Assembly: GCF_000621605.1 (NCBI RefSeq)
Contig: NZ_JHXX01000002.1
Location: forward strand, 434,001-498,000
Direction of reading: 5' to 3'
From: Butyrivibrio sp. MC2021
GTDB lineage: Bacteria; Bacillota; Clostridia; Lachnospirales; Lachnospiraceae
Length of the DNA: 64,000 nucleotides
Made by a program: the position numbers and the translations under genes. The notes under the pieces are model-generated. The model was not told the DNA's origin and ran no database searches. It saw only the letters and a list, made by a program, of their open reading frames with translations. Positions 40,601-48,083 of this stretch are shown here, one piece after another. Every line of letters starts with the position of its first letter. The first letter of the stretch is position 1.

Positions 40601-43600
40601 AGCAGTAGGTGCAGTTGCTACAGCAAACGAAAAATTAGATGCTTTAAAGGACGCAGTTGAAACAACTAATGGTCTTGCAAAGACAGCTAAAGAAAAAGCC
40701 GTTGAAGCAATGTTCAATCCTTCAAAGGATAGCGTTCAGGCAGCTAAGGATGCTCTTGATGCGGCAAAGACTGCAGCTGATGATTTAAATAGTCAGGATG
40801 CCAAGGATGCAGCAGATACAGCAGTCACCCTGGCCAACGCAACCAATAATCAGACAGTTAAGGATGATGCAGCTGAAGTAAAAGCAAATGTATCCGTTGC
40901 AGCAGCAAATGCCGAAAACTTAGCTAATACTTTAAAAGATATCAAGACTTTGGTTGAAAATGCTGAAACAGCTCTTGATACTGCAGCACAGGCAGCAATA
41001 GACATGGTAAATGATGCTTTAAGAGCTGTGTCTGATGCAACAACTGATCTTAACCAGGCATTGAAAGCTCTTGAGGCTGATAAGTCTTCTGAGAATGTTG
41101 TTGCAGTAAATAACGCAGCAACCAAACTGGAGGAAGCAGCAAAGAAAGCAGATGAAGCTAAGACAGCAGCTGAAAATGCAGCTGAGCATGCTGTAAATAA
41201 GAAGGCTGAAGCAGAACAGGCAGCTCAGTCAGCCAGAGAGGCATATGATACTGCAAGTAGTGCAGCTTCAGCAGCAAGAACAGAAGCAACCAAAGTGCAG
41301 AACAGTCTTCTTAATGCTGATCAGGCAGCCAGCGTAAATGCTCAGTCTGAGGCCTTCAAGGCAGCAGTAGAAGCTCAGAAAGCGCTTGATGCAAAAGTAG
41401 CAGTAGATGCAGCAGTGGAAGCAGCTAAGGCAGCTATAGCTGAAACTGCAGTTCCTTCTGAAGCAAATGTTAAGGCAGCAAAGGAAGCAGCAGCCAAGGC
41501 AGCTGCAGAAGCTGAAAAGGCTGATACTGCAGCAAAAGAAGCAGCTAAGGCAGCAGAAGCAGCAAAAACCGCTGCAAATGATTCTACAGATCCTGCAGCA
41601 ATACAGGCAGTTACAAAAGCCACGGAAGCAGTTAAGACCGCCAATAAGGCAGCTGAGGATGCAAAGAAAGCAGCTGCAACAGTAGCAAATGCAGAAAACA
41701 TTGCTCAGGGCTATCTTGACCAGGCTGAAGCGAATAAAGCAAAAAATGCAGCTCTTGAGGCAGTACAGACTGCAAAGGATAAAGCTGATGCAGCAGCAGG
41801 ACTTGTTCAAGCAGCAAATACAGCAGCAGCGGAAGCAGCACAGGCTGCAAACGCAGAGAATTCATTGAAAAATATTACAGCAGCTGAAGCCGCAGCAAAT
41901 GCAGCAGAAAATGCCGCTAAGGATTTAAATGCTGCATATGATGAATATAAGGCAGCAATAGCTAAGGCAGAAAAGGCAGCAGAAGGTATTACAGATGAAG
42001 AGCTTGCAGGTATACTGAATGCTGCAAAGGATGCTGTTACAGGTGTTGAAGCTGCAATTAGCTCAGCAAATGGCGCAGTTTCAGCAGCAAGATCATATGC
42101 TGAAAATGCTAAGAATGCACTTGATGAAGCAGCAGGTTTAGCAGCAGATACAGCGAATGATCTGGCTGAGACAATTACTAAGGAAGAACATGAAAATGCA
42201 GCAATTGTGGCTGATGCAAACGGCATTACATTAACCGGTGAAAATATTACTTTAGGTGATGTAGAAGCAGCAATTGCCAAAGCAGAGGCTGCTGAGGAAT
42301 TAGCCGGAAAGCTTATCGAGGCAGCAAATGCAGCAGATGCGGCAGCAAAAAATGCATGGTCAGCTGATAAGATTCAGGATGCCAAGGATGCAGCAGATGC
42401 AGCAAGAAATGCTGCTCAGACTGTTCAGGCAGCAGCAAATTCAGCAAGAACTGCAGCAGCAGATGCAACTCAGAGAATTATCAATAAAGCTCAGAGTGAA
42501 AAGAATCAGGCAATAGACGAAAAGAATCAGGCAATAGAAGACAAGAATAAAGCAGTAGAAGACAAGAATCAGGCAGTAGAAGACAAGAATCAGGCAGTAG
42601 CCGATAAGAACCAGGCTGAACTTGAGAAGCAGAAGCTGGAACTTGCATTAGAGAAGGCAAAACAAGCTCAGCAGGCAGCAGAGGAAGAAGCTGAGAAGGC
42701 CCAGAAAGAGGCTGAGACTGCTAAGGACGAAGCTGAGAAAGCAGCTCAAGCTGCTGCAGATGCTAAGGCAGCAGAAGAGACAGCTCAGCAGGCAGCAGCT
42801 GATGCAGAGGCAAAAGCACAGGCAGCCAAGGAAGCTCAGGAAGATGCTGAGGCGGCTCAGGAAGCTGAGGCAGCATTAAGAGAAGAAGCTGAGGCAAAAG
42901 CTGCAGCGGCTCAGAAGGCAGCAGAGGAAGCAGCTGAAAAAGCCGAAGCAGCAAAGTCTGAAGCTGATGCAGCAAGAGCAGAAGCAACAGCTACAGCTGA
43001 AGCAGCAGCCCAGGCAGCTAAGAAAGCAGCCGAGGATGCAGCAGAAGCAGCCAAGAAGGCTCAGGAAGAAGCTGAAAAGGCACAGGAAGAAGCTGTTAAG
43101 AAAGCTATAGACGAAACTGAAAAGGCAGCCGCTGAGGAAGCCGCAAGGGTAGCTAAGGAAGTAGCAGAAGCAGCCAAGAAGGCTCAGGAAGAAGCTGAGC
43201 AGGCAGCAAAAGAAGCAGCAGAAGCCGCAGCAGAAGCAGCTAAGAAGAGCGCTGAAGAAAAGGCCGCTGAAGAGCTTGAGAAGGCAAGAGAAGAGTTCCA
43301 GAAAGCCCTGGATGAAGCTAATAATGCCGCTGAAAAGGCTCAGGAAGCCGCTAATGCAGCTGATGAAAGAGCAAAGGAAATCGCTGAACAGGCAGCTGAG
43401 GCCGCCGATAAGGCAGCCAAGGCAGCAGAAGAAGCAGCAGCAAAGGCAGAAGAAGCAGCAGCTAAGGCCGCTGAAGAAGCTCAGAAAGCTCTGGAAGAAG
43501 CTAATGCAGCCAAGGAAGAAGCTGAGGAAGCTCAGAGGGCAGCCGAAGAGGCAGCTAAGAAAGCCCAGGAAGATGCTGAAAAGGCAATAGAAGAAGCCGA

Positions 43601-44489
43601 GAAGAAGGCTCAGGAAGCCGCTGATAAGGCAGCTGCTGAAGAAGAAGCAAGAAAGGCAGCTGAGGAAGCCCAGAAGGTGGCTGAGGAAGCTCAGAAGGCA
43701 GCAGAAGCCGCAGCAGAAGCCGCTAAGCAGGCTGAAGAAATTGCCATTGAGATTGATGAGGAATCTGACAAAGCAGATTCTAAAGACAATAAGGACAAGA
43801 GCGGAAAGCCCGGCAAGGACAACAAGGATAAGAACAAAGACAAGGATAAGAACAAAGACAAGGATAACAGCCAGGATAATAACAAACAGGATAATAACAG
43901 CCAGGATAATAACAACCAGGATAATAACAATCAGGATAGCAACAACCAGAACGACAATCAAAGCAATGACAGCAACAATGAGCAGACAAGCAACGGATCA
44001 GATAACAACAGATCCGAGAATCTGGTAGTTGATAACAGTAAGCCTGATTCAGGTAAGGATAACAAGGACAATAAGAGCAGCGACGACAGCAAGGCAATTA
44101 AGCCCGGCAAGTCAAATGACAGCGATAAGTCCGGTTCATCCAAGCCCAGCAAGGATGTTGTTAAGAAGGAAACAAAACCTGTTGAAACCGAGACAATAAC
44201 AGAGATCGAAACAAAGGACAAGACAGTAGCTATTACTGATAACCTGTTTATCAAGAAGCTCACTGACCAGGCCGAGGTAGATCCCACATATGCTATTGAT
44301 GATTCGGATACACCTACCCACGGTGGTTCAGGAAAGACACTTAATACAGAGATTTCCGGCAATACAATCAATCCGGTTCTGTTTGTACTTGTTATTTCAC
44401 TTATCTCATTGATGATCCACCTGTATCTCTTCCTTATTCGCAGAAAGAAGGAAAAGCAGGAGCAGGCTTGGGATAACAGCAGATCATAA
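31602..44489 (+). CDS. giant (4295-aa) alanine-rich coiled-coil surface protein
   Basis: Signal peptide 1-31 (ending ISAEA). Residues about 32-415 form a beta-rich domain, possibly ligand-binding. Next is a Ser/Thr/Gly linker (about 418-445) and then, from about 540 to 4045, almost pure alanine-rich helix with Glu, Lys, Asp, Asn and Thr. Pieces such as EDKNKAVEDKNQAV (near 3640) show clear heptads. Three repeats of about 640 residues lie within (see the entry at 37233). The C-terminus is a Lys/Asp/Asn/Gln-rich wall-spanning region (about 4050-4160) and one membrane helix (about 4256-4278, VLFVLVISLISLMIHLYLF) with the basic tail RRKKEK. No LPXTG is present. Alanine is almost always GCA or GCT, unlike neighbouring genes. 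Start: ATG 31602 after AAAGGAG. A long fibre for adhesion or spacing is likely; function unproven. Confidence 0.85.
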   Translation: MKGKLTRAISFILAVALSIGLFNSSAISAEAASGLTFWISWGDTTTYEGETTPISSKNQVYSRWNPNYTYDMSFFEFGGQLSQYCEEYIYALDDIYMGFEVDHITIEFDPNYINIKNPGFGIRIHNKNSLGYKDNHYQPSWDKKTPEGRYLFNKIYYNGKTRRNSDQIAQLLKKNKRGNYEIVIRPDTYEFNDGITGTFSGKFTDIGFYRDEEKAYHYGPAYYNDTTFNIGIKSITVTKKGDNVKRSTYKGSTYEVVYDCRNGSKDYVDFYDMKKLEPEVWANHGKSLIDVSQTSNGSVISFQHDFEEKYTELKKKDDKDKIDLSRLVSINVEVEGLENYTYDKGSYLILSYKLLDENKNEIFVYEDTSHTGVNYVAATSGTAKYFSVMCNCDDYVENFYRGPKQVTIKKITFTMAGENNPSLDNSSNSGTSGNTSGSTSGNTAVNSGTDYATRINNYIILVYNLIEATQLANDATKDVNTSGTRDNISKAMKVYTDIKAYNSEPNKIVDNAKEDCQAMKTTPGSDYSKKELGYDFTISDLKQAISGRWKEANEAGKAAKKAAEAAAEKLKQNAIDAAAEAENKAKLAELELPKVTDAIVNLKGHQSKKTIQDAYSAASAAMSVVTQAKTAAKAAEAAAELCYDTDGAKALVKDAVAHVTDAVKKLEDEAKNAYALADDYTLQLKDEAENAKAAANTKAGEATNAASAARKVVTDILNALEKNPIVISDFSQYDTDSEGNDVTAMEAAKIAADKADSSATAANNAATTATYAANEIDEKSDLYTQTNNAASNATEAAKSAKVSAQAARAAAAAANAAVAAKEANDVADEVDDLVKNSVSSITAEVIAKANAKSDAATKAAEAAKAEYEMAAVATADSDSNKALSDAKNAAQKAYDAATEAAARVSEAAKAAKKAAELSIAEETLAAADAAEAANAAAEEARKAAKAAENAIAKLDPENATAEMIADAKRISKDAYDAADAATKAAEAARDAAEKCQVQSVKDSAEEAAGNAETEAGNATEQKGLLDQEISKAQDNLDAKAIEEITNALAAVNGVKGQAETAKKNAEEASSAVEKNCNSHNIEVVKNTANTAYSTADNTYSTAVGVIETLEKYTADKYGADVISKATEAKNAASAVISVATEARTAADNALIAAANAAATNATNAETAANDAIINAETGVTAAEGKLDTAKDDLATAITKLLNGEASIADVNAAIDDVYEKAADVENKAATAKTAATAVSDAAGDVTAAVNAITEVVTAGKTKNPDALNNAINSANTAVNNIPSTVSSVNEAADAAIGEAAAAKAEAERAAKIVAAIEALNEANEALNEAYEAVNGDEEPKSKAKLAEEAASEASEAATKATPSEEGAIVSADDALDAQNKAAKATTAAQNATTAKDALDSAEEKLTDALNAITEDDIKEDTILSDLKEQLETTNSEVTDLSETTGQQAGAAQTAASDASTAAGNAFSAIIAEANEKASDAATQKILVNKAANDIDSENPTQSLVNRAKEAVKEATKVIEAATNAKDEAKKVADGATDQATKEAAAAAVEAAETAINEAQGVVNKTTEKINAAQSVIDQAARDIVDSKVSEAKTEAGRAATAKDTANTAKETANAENVEVSAAQKAVEDAEQAAKDAKDAADKAKKAYEDAVAAAAKIVDPERKAAAEAEVNKAKTAADNAGKDAEEAKDSLEAAKTGLKNAEDKSNLDVADSVYNLANNLDDLANEASRLAKLAIEAAAKAQVSPSKANIDAANEAKRLANEAAAKITDEDITAVQKAAKKVMLIAASTDNAAVDEKATEAALNAAGAIKSAGNATTEVDDAAKKVDAAVIAATNALDQAATDAATEANNKVNAITDELGKLTTALKDLNETPSLDTVVAVNNAATLVEAAAKAAEDAADIAEIAAGNAVNNGSVASEAAVTADGEAESARSTAQKARERAEEVKNNILTADQAASADAQSWAAKAAVAAQKAQDAKDAADAAVTAANAAIAETAVPSEANVKAARDAYRAAVKAAETAAAAVTEAEDAKAKAVEYAGKTTEEAGKNAKEAAEISANTAKEAANAASSSAESIKNAESIAQARLDAANAATANEKAKAAALEAANAAYTYAEKAAGLVDGANTEKEAANKAAGEAESAPSLRTIAAAEVAAKSAKQAEEALRTAMTEYEVAKNKADNAAKNITDTEISTILSNAESKVEGVQQVIKDANSAAGLAENKASAAKGKLDQIASEAAEIAKGLADNISEDTDPIKSAVTAKTNALKEDATEAEVNAAIAAAEAAETVVGNLIKAAEAAEKAALNAWSDDKIQDANQAATAARNAAKTVQAAADAARSAAQTAKGNIDAAKQNQADQDAADAKTNAEKAVNTASEKVNELKSAVETAKGLADTANEKAVAAMFNPTKDSVQAAKSALSEAKGAVETAKGKIKPAKDAAKTAVDLANKSGDETVKKNAADVNVEVSVAAANAGNVDETVKDIQTLVENAEKALDAAAQAAIDIVTNALSAVSDATTVLNQALEALEADKSSENVVAVNNAATKLEDAAKKADEAKTAAENAAKDAVNKKTAAEQAVTKATNAVKNAKKAAEDARTEATKVQNSLLNADQQASVNAQSEAFKAAVAAQKALDAKAAVDAAVEAANAAIAETAEPSEANVKAATDACSAAVKAAETAAAAATEAEEAKAKAVEYAGKTTEEAGKNAKEAAETSANTARTAANAASSSAESIKDAERIAQARLDAYKNEEAGVAKQTALMAAQTAKDKADEAARLAAKAETAAQPATAAASSENSLRNIATAESAASTAELAAQAAQFAYSEYKAAIAKAENAAVGITDEELTGILEAAKDAVTGVEAAISTVNGAVSAARAYAANAKKELDEAAGLAADTANNLAKSIDEGYENAAIKANVNSAADTLNGENNSVDDVEAAITAAKAAEELAGKLIEAANAADAAAKNAWSAEKIQDAKDAADAARTAAQTLQTAADAARSAAQAAQGRINSANENAAVGAVATANEKLDALKDAVETTNGLAKTAKEKAVEAMFNPSKDSVQAAKDALDAAKTAADDLNSQDAKDAADTAVTLANATNNQTVKDDAAEVKANVSVAAANAENLANTLKDIKTLVENAETALDTAAQAAIDMVNDALRAVSDATTDLNQALKALEADKSSENVVAVNNAATKLEEAAKKADEAKTAAENAAEHAVNKKAEAEQAAQSAREAYDTASSAASAARTEATKVQNSLLNADQAASVNAQSEAFKAAVEAQKALDAKVAVDAAVEAAKAAIAETAVPSEANVKAAKEAAAKAAAEAEKADTAAKEAAKAAEAAKTAANDSTDPAAIQAVTKATEAVKTANKAAEDAKKAAATVANAENIAQGYLDQAEANKAKNAALEAVQTAKDKADAAAGLVQAANTAAAEAAQAANAENSLKNITAAEAAANAAENAAKDLNAAYDEYKAAIAKAEKAAEGITDEELAGILNAAKDAVTGVEAAISSANGAVSAARSYAENAKNALDEAAGLAADTANDLAETITKEEHENAAIVADANGITLTGENITLGDVEAAIAKAEAAEELAGKLIEAANAADAAAKNAWSADKIQDAKDAADAARNAAQTVQAAANSARTAAADATQRIINKAQSEKNQAIDEKNQAIEDKNKAVEDKNQAVEDKNQAVADKNQAELEKQKLELALEKAKQAQQAAEEEAEKAQKEAETAKDEAEKAAQAAADAKAAEETAQQAAADAEAKAQAAKEAQEDAEAAQEAEAALREEAEAKAAAAQKAAEEAAEKAEAAKSEADAARAEATATAEAAAQAAKKAAEDAAEAAKKAQEEAEKAQEEAVKKAIDETEKAAAEEAARVAKEVAEAAKKAQEEAEQAAKEAAEAAAEAAKKSAEEKAAEELEKAREEFQKALDEANNAAEKAQEAANAADERAKEIAEQAAEAADKAAKAAEEAAAKAEEAAAKAAEEAQKALEEANAAKEEAEEAQRAAEEAAKKAQEDAEKAIEEAEKKAQEAADKAAAEEEARKAAEEAQKVAEEAQKAAEAAAEAAKQAEEIAIEIDEESDKADSKDNKDKSGKPGKDNKDKNKDKDKNKDKDNSQDNNKQDNNSQDNNNQDNNNQDSNNQNDNQSNDSNNEQTSNGSDNNRSENLVVDNSKPDSGKDNKDNKSSDDSKAIKPGKSNDSDKSGSSKPSKDVVKKETKPVETETITEIETKDKTVAITDNLFIKKLTDQAEVDPTYAIDDSDTPTHGGSGKTLNTEISGNTINPVLFVLVISLISLMIHLYLFLIRRKKEKQEQAWDNSRS
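37233..42470 (+). repeat. three in-frame ~1.9-kb repeats inside the giant gene
   Basis: The same landmark (GTTGTTGCAGTAAATAA, coding VVAVNNAA) starts at 37233, 39186 and 41097, giving periods of 1953 and 1911 bp (651 and 637 codons). Other shared blocks in each unit are LLNADQ-AS, AIAETA-PSEANVKAA, and in the first two units KAVEYAGKTTEEAGKNAKEA. The third unit replaces the last block with another Ala-rich segment. Confidence 0.85.
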
Positions 44490-44498
44490 AGTTTATAA

Positions 44499-44539
44499 AA
44501 GAATGTAGCAGTTCATATAGCTGCTACATTCTTTTTTTG
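44499..44539 (+). terminator. Rho-independent terminator of the giant gene
   Basis: GAATGTAGCAG (44501-44511) pairs perfectly with CTGCTACATTC (44521-44531), followed by seven T. Confidence 0.9.
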
Positions 44540-44566
44540 TTATCATAAATTGGAGGAGAATTTTTT

Positions 44567-45925
44567 ATGAAGATCATATCTGCCAGAAAAGGCTTTTACC
44601 GGGAACTTTTTGTCCTGGTTATACCAATCGTCATACAGAATCTTATAACATCCGCCGTCAGCATGGCGGATGTAGTTATGCTGGGAAGAGTTGACCAGAC
44701 ATCTATTTCCGCTTCAAGTCTGGCGGGACAGGTGATGTTTCTTTTAAATGTGGTGTTCTTCGGACTTAACTCCGCGTTGACCATTCTGGCAGCTCAGTAC
44801 TGGGGAAAGGGTGATAAAAAGGCAATCTCCAAGATTCTTGGAATAGGGCTGATTATCTCTCTTGCAATCACTGTTACTTTCGCGGTTATGGCATTTTTCT
44901 TTCCATACTTCGTTATAAGAATCTGGACCAATGTTCCGGAGCTTATAGATGCGGGAGCGGTGTACCTGCGGTATGTGGCGCCGTCCTATATTTTCCTGGG
45001 AATATCCCAGCCCTATCTGACCATACTTAAGAGCTGCGAGAGAGTAAGGTTTGCCACATCTCTTTCTGCAGCTACACTTATTTTAAATGTGATCCTCAAT
45101 GCGCTTCTTATCTTTGGTCTTGGGCCTTTTCCGGAGATGGGCATAGCGGGAGCGGCTCTTGCCACCACCATATCCTGCGGCGGGGGGCTTGTGGTGTGCA
45201 TTGCGGACTTTTTCAGACAGGAGATCCTCTCGCGGAATGTTATAGAGATGTTCAGGATACCCAAGGTTCTGGTGGCGGATTTTGGCAGGTATTCACTGCC
45301 TGCTTTTATCAATGATGCCATGTGGGGCCTTGCCTTTAACATGAACTCCATCATCATGGGGCATCTGGGCTCGGATATAGTGGCCGCCAATTCGGTGGTG
45401 GCTGTGGCAAGAGATCTTGTAACGGTTGTGGGCTTTGGAATCTCCGCAGCTGCGTCCATCATGCTTGGAAAGGAGATAGGGGAGAACCGCCTGGAGCAAG
45501 CAAGAAAGGATGCGTCCTCCATAATGAGGGTGGCTCTTATCTCGGGGATCCTTTCAGGACTGGTGCTGCTTACCATAAGTCCCTTTATTCCGGGACTTGT
45601 TAAGATATCAGAGACGGCGGCTTTTTATCTTAAGAACATGCTGTATATAAATGTGGTTTACCAGCTGGGGCAGATCATCAATACGGTGCTTATCGCCTCA
45701 CTTTTCAGATGCGGAGGCGACTCCAGATACGGCATGATTCTGGATATAGCCTGCATGTGGGGCTTTGCGGTGCCCCTGGGACTTATCAGCGCCTTTGTCT
45801 TAAAGCTCCCGCCCCTTATGGTCTACATCCTGATGTGTACCGACGAGTTCGCCAAGATGCCCTTCGCAATACATCACTATCTCGCCGGCAACTGGATCAA
45901 GAATATAACAAGGGACAGCGTATGA
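44567..45925 (+). CDS. MATE-family efflux transporter
   Basis: 452 residues with about twelve membrane helices in two related halves, as in NorM/DinF-type multidrug and toxic-compound exporters that use a Na+ or H+ gradient. Typical features are the first-helix LVIPIVIQNLITSAVSMADV, the MLGRVDQTSISA segment and a second-half counterpart MLGKEIG. Start ATG follows TTGGAGGAG. It is separated from the giant gene by a strong terminator, so it is expressed on its own. Substrate unknown. Confidence 0.93.
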   Translation: MKIISARKGFYRELFVLVIPIVIQNLITSAVSMADVVMLGRVDQTSISASSLAGQVMFLLNVVFFGLNSALTILAAQYWGKGDKKAISKILGIGLIISLAITVTFAVMAFFFPYFVIRIWTNVPELIDAGAVYLRYVAPSYIFLGISQPYLTILKSCERVRFATSLSAATLILNVILNALLIFGLGPFPEMGIAGAALATTISCGGGLVVCIADFFRQEILSRNVIEMFRIPKVLVADFGRYSLPAFINDAMWGLAFNMNSIIMGHLGSDIVAANSVVAVARDLVTVVGFGISAAASIMLGKEIGENRLEQARKDASSIMRVALISGILSGLVLLTISPFIPGLVKISETAAFYLKNMLYINVVYQLGQIINTVLIASLFRCGGDSRYGMILDIACMWGFAVPLGLISAFVLKLPPLMVYILMCTDEFAKMPFAIHHYLAGNWIKNITRDSV

Positions 45926-46054
45926 GGTGCCCCCCAATTTCATGTTTAATATATCAACCCGCATAATCTGTGGCAGCCGGAAGTCCCCCTTGGTAGTCAA
46001 GGGAGGGCACTCGAGGTGCCATCCCGGAAGATAAGGGTTTGTCGCTCCATTCAG

Positions 46055-46404
46055 TCAAGGACTTTCGCGGCATAAATCCTCGCTCGGGGTAATACTTGGA
46101 CTCCGCGGAACGCTATGGCGCTGCGGTTTATTCCACGGTTCCTTGACTTCATTCCCGCGCCGGGTAATTATGAAGTGACTTTTGTGGCGTGTCTGAAGTC
46201 AACTTATGGGTAAAATAGGATAAGAAGAGCAGTTTTTAGCAATCTTATCCTATAAAATATCGTTATCAAGATGATGTCTTAACGTTATACAGTGATTTTT
46301 AAAAAAAGATAGGATAAGATGGTGCACAAACGCTCGTCTTATCCTATTTTTCTCGAAAAAACATAGGATAAAACAATAGAAAATGCGTAATCTTATCCTA
46401 TTTT
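46055..46404. repeat. 350-bp direct repeat, copy A
   Basis: Matches 47665-48014 without gaps, about 9 differences in 350 by eye. It begins TCAAGGACTTTCGCGGCATA. The first part can fold: TCAAGGA (46055-46061) pairs with TCCTTGA (46140-46146) around a GC-rich inner stem. The last part holds three equal hairpins (next entry). The 129 bases before it (45926-46054) hold only a small hairpin, AGTCCCCCTT with AAGGGAGGGCACT. No credible ORF lies inside. Confidence 0.9.
46215..46401. repeat. three 39-nt hairpins with a shared 11-bp stem
   Basis: ATAGGATAAGA ... TCTTATCCTAT occurs at 46215-46253, 46309-46347 and 46363-46401 (the third has AAAA at the end of its left arm). Each is exactly 39 nt with a 17-nt loop, and the three loops are unrelated. 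The same triplet recurs at 47825-47863, 47919-47957 and 47973-48011. Confidence 0.9.
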
Positions 46405-46438
46405 GCTGATTTTGCCTTGGGTTTATGAGAAAAAGATA

Positions 46439-46467
46439 TATACAATGCAAGATTGATTGTATATAAT
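46439..46467 (+). promoter_or_regulatory. candidate promoter of the nuclease-like gene
   Basis: TATACA, 17-nt spacer and a perfect TATAAT (46462-46467). It lies just after repeat copy A and would give a leader of about 150 nt. Confidence 0.45.
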
Positions 46468-46626
46468 ACCACTTGGATAACCAAATCTGGATTATGACCA
46501 TATTTAAATAATCTAAGCCATGCTTCCGGCATGCTTTTTGCACTGATAAAGTGCAGTCGATTGCCTTGTTTCAAGGTGATTTTCAAAACTAGAACATAAA
46601 ATAATATTGGAGGAGCATCAATAGTA

Positions 46627-47445
46627 ATGAAAATGATGTCGTTGATCATTAATGATCTGCATGAAAGAAATGAGGCGCTAATTGCATTTGGAAGTGAAGC
46701 TTCCGAAAAAGTCAAAAATGTGCCGGAAGGAAAACTTAGAATAGCACTTAACTCAGGAAAGTATCGCTATTACAAGATTACAGATGCAAAAGATACAAGG
46801 GGAAAATATATCACAAAAGAAAATATTGATGAAGCTAAAGAACTTGCTGAAAAAGACTATTTACAGAAACTTCTGAGAGCTATTGATAAAGAGACAAAAG
46901 CCATTGAAAAAGCACTAAGCATTCTCAAAAAGTGTAATACTAATATGGCTGCGGAAGATATTTTTTCATCACTGGGAGAGGCGAGGCAGGAGATTATTAA
47001 ACCAGTAATAATCAATAATCAGGAATATGCAAAAAGATGGGAAGAAGAATCATATAACACTAATGATTTCAGACCAGAAGAAAAGGTATATTCAACTAAA
47101 AAAGGAGACATGGTCAGATCAAAGTCAGAGGCTATGCTGGCTGATATGTATTACGACCTGGGAATACCTTATAGATATGAGGCAGAACTTCGACTTAAGA
47201 ATGGAAAACGTGTATATCCCGATTTTACATTGCTTGATGTTTCATCCAGGCAAGAAATCTATCATGAGCACATGGGGCTAATGGATAATGAAGAGTATCG
47301 AATTCATAATCTACAGAAGATAGAAGAAAACAGGAATAATGACATTTTTGTAGGCAAGAATTTGATCATTACCTTTGAATCTGCAGGATGTCCCCTGAGT
47401 ATCAGAACAATAAAGAAAAATATGATGGAGTTATTTTCAAAATAA
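46627..47445 (+). CDS. PD-(D/E)XK-like nuclease of the repeat island
   Basis: 272 residues. The N-terminal 150 are helical and Lys/Glu-rich. The C-terminal part has a nuclease-like core: SKSEAMLADMYYDLGIPYRY with Glu168, VYPDFTLLD with Asp199, and IYHEHMGLMDNEEYR with Glu216-His217. The E, PD and ExH order resembles PD-(D/E)XK enzymes in which the last Lys is changed. No DNA-binding or transposase domain is recognised. GGAGGAG lies 13 nt before the ATG, somewhat far. The gene sits between two nearly identical 350-bp repeats and is AT-richer than its neighbours, both signs of horizontal transfer. A role in moving or guarding the repeat is speculation. Confidence 0.6.
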   Translation: MKMMSLIINDLHERNEALIAFGSEASEKVKNVPEGKLRIALNSGKYRYYKITDAKDTRGKYITKENIDEAKELAEKDYLQKLLRAIDKETKAIEKALSILKKCNTNMAAEDIFSSLGEARQEIIKPVIINNQEYAKRWEEESYNTNDFRPEEKVYSTKKGDMVRSKSEAMLADMYYDLGIPYRYEAELRLKNGKRVYPDFTLLDVSSRQEIYHEHMGLMDNEEYRIHNLQKIEENRNNDIFVGKNLIITFESAGCPLSIRTIKKNMMELFSK

Positions 47446-47491
47446 ACTGAGCCTTATTATTTGTAGCTGGATTCCGGGCAGGTTGAGGCAT

Positions 47492-47640
47492 CCGGGGGAC
47501 GTTCTTGGAGGGACCCTTCGAGAAGGTTCCCTCCGCCACTTGGGCACCCTCCCACTAAGCTTTATCTCTGGGCGCTGCCCAGACCCGTCCTCGCCGGAGG
47601 GCAGGAGGACCAGCATGAAAAGAAGCTGGCCCCTGGCCGG
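47492..47640. repeat. 148-bp inverted repeat, left copy
   Basis: Pairs with 48084-48231 in opposite orientation. It contains small palindromes: GGAGGGACCCTT with AAGGTTCCCTCC, and TCTGGGCGCTGCCCAGA. The matching stems in the right copy have different sequence but still pair (see findings). GC-rich, unlike the AT-rich repeat inside. Confidence 0.85.
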
Positions 47641-47664
47641 TTAAGGATTGTCCGTGTCATGAAT

Positions 47665-48014
47665 TCAAGGACTTTCGCGGCATAAATCCTCGCTCGGGGT
47701 AATACTTGGGCTCCGCGGAACGCTATGGCGCTGCGGTTTATTCCACGGTTCCTTGACTTCATTCTCGCGCCGGGTAATTATGAAGTGACTTTTGTGGCGT
47801 GTTTGAAGTCAACTTATGGGTAAAATAGGATAAGAAGAGCAGTTTTTAGCAATCTTATCCTATAAAATATCGTTATCAAGATGATGCCTTAACGTTATAC
47901 AGTAATTTTTGAAAAAAGATAGGATAAGATGGTGCAAAAACGCTCGTCTTATCCTATTTTTCTCGAAAAAACATAGGATAAAACAATAGAAAATGCTTAT
48001 TCTTATCCTATTTT
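47665..48014. repeat. 350-bp direct repeat, copy B
   Basis: About 97% identical to 46055-46404 at a constant offset of 1610 bp, including all three 39-nt hairpins. It lies between the two 148-bp inverted repeats, so 47492-48231 looks like one 740-bp element. Confidence 0.9.
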
Positions 48015-48083
48015 CCTGTTTTTATTACATCAATTTCTACTGCCGCGAAAGCCCTTGAATTAGTGACAATGATAATCCTATTC

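Noticed and set aside
42876..43961. 361-codon minus-strand frame opposite the giant gene
   Set aside because: It is the antisense of alanine-rich codons, giving Cys/Leu/Phe runs. All similar antisense frames between 33200 and 44100 are the same effect.
46250..46715. Minus-strand frames of about 100 codons through copy A and the nuclease-gene start
   Set aside because: They run through the hairpin repeats and lack a start site.
46627..47445. Transposase or integrase
   Set aside because: No DDE, HUH or tyrosine-recombinase motif; the only core is PD-(D/E)XK-like.
46215..48011. Resemblance of the 39-nt hairpin triplets to a CRISPR array
   Set aside because: Only three units per copy, repeats alternate in orientation, the gap between units varies and no cas gene is near.
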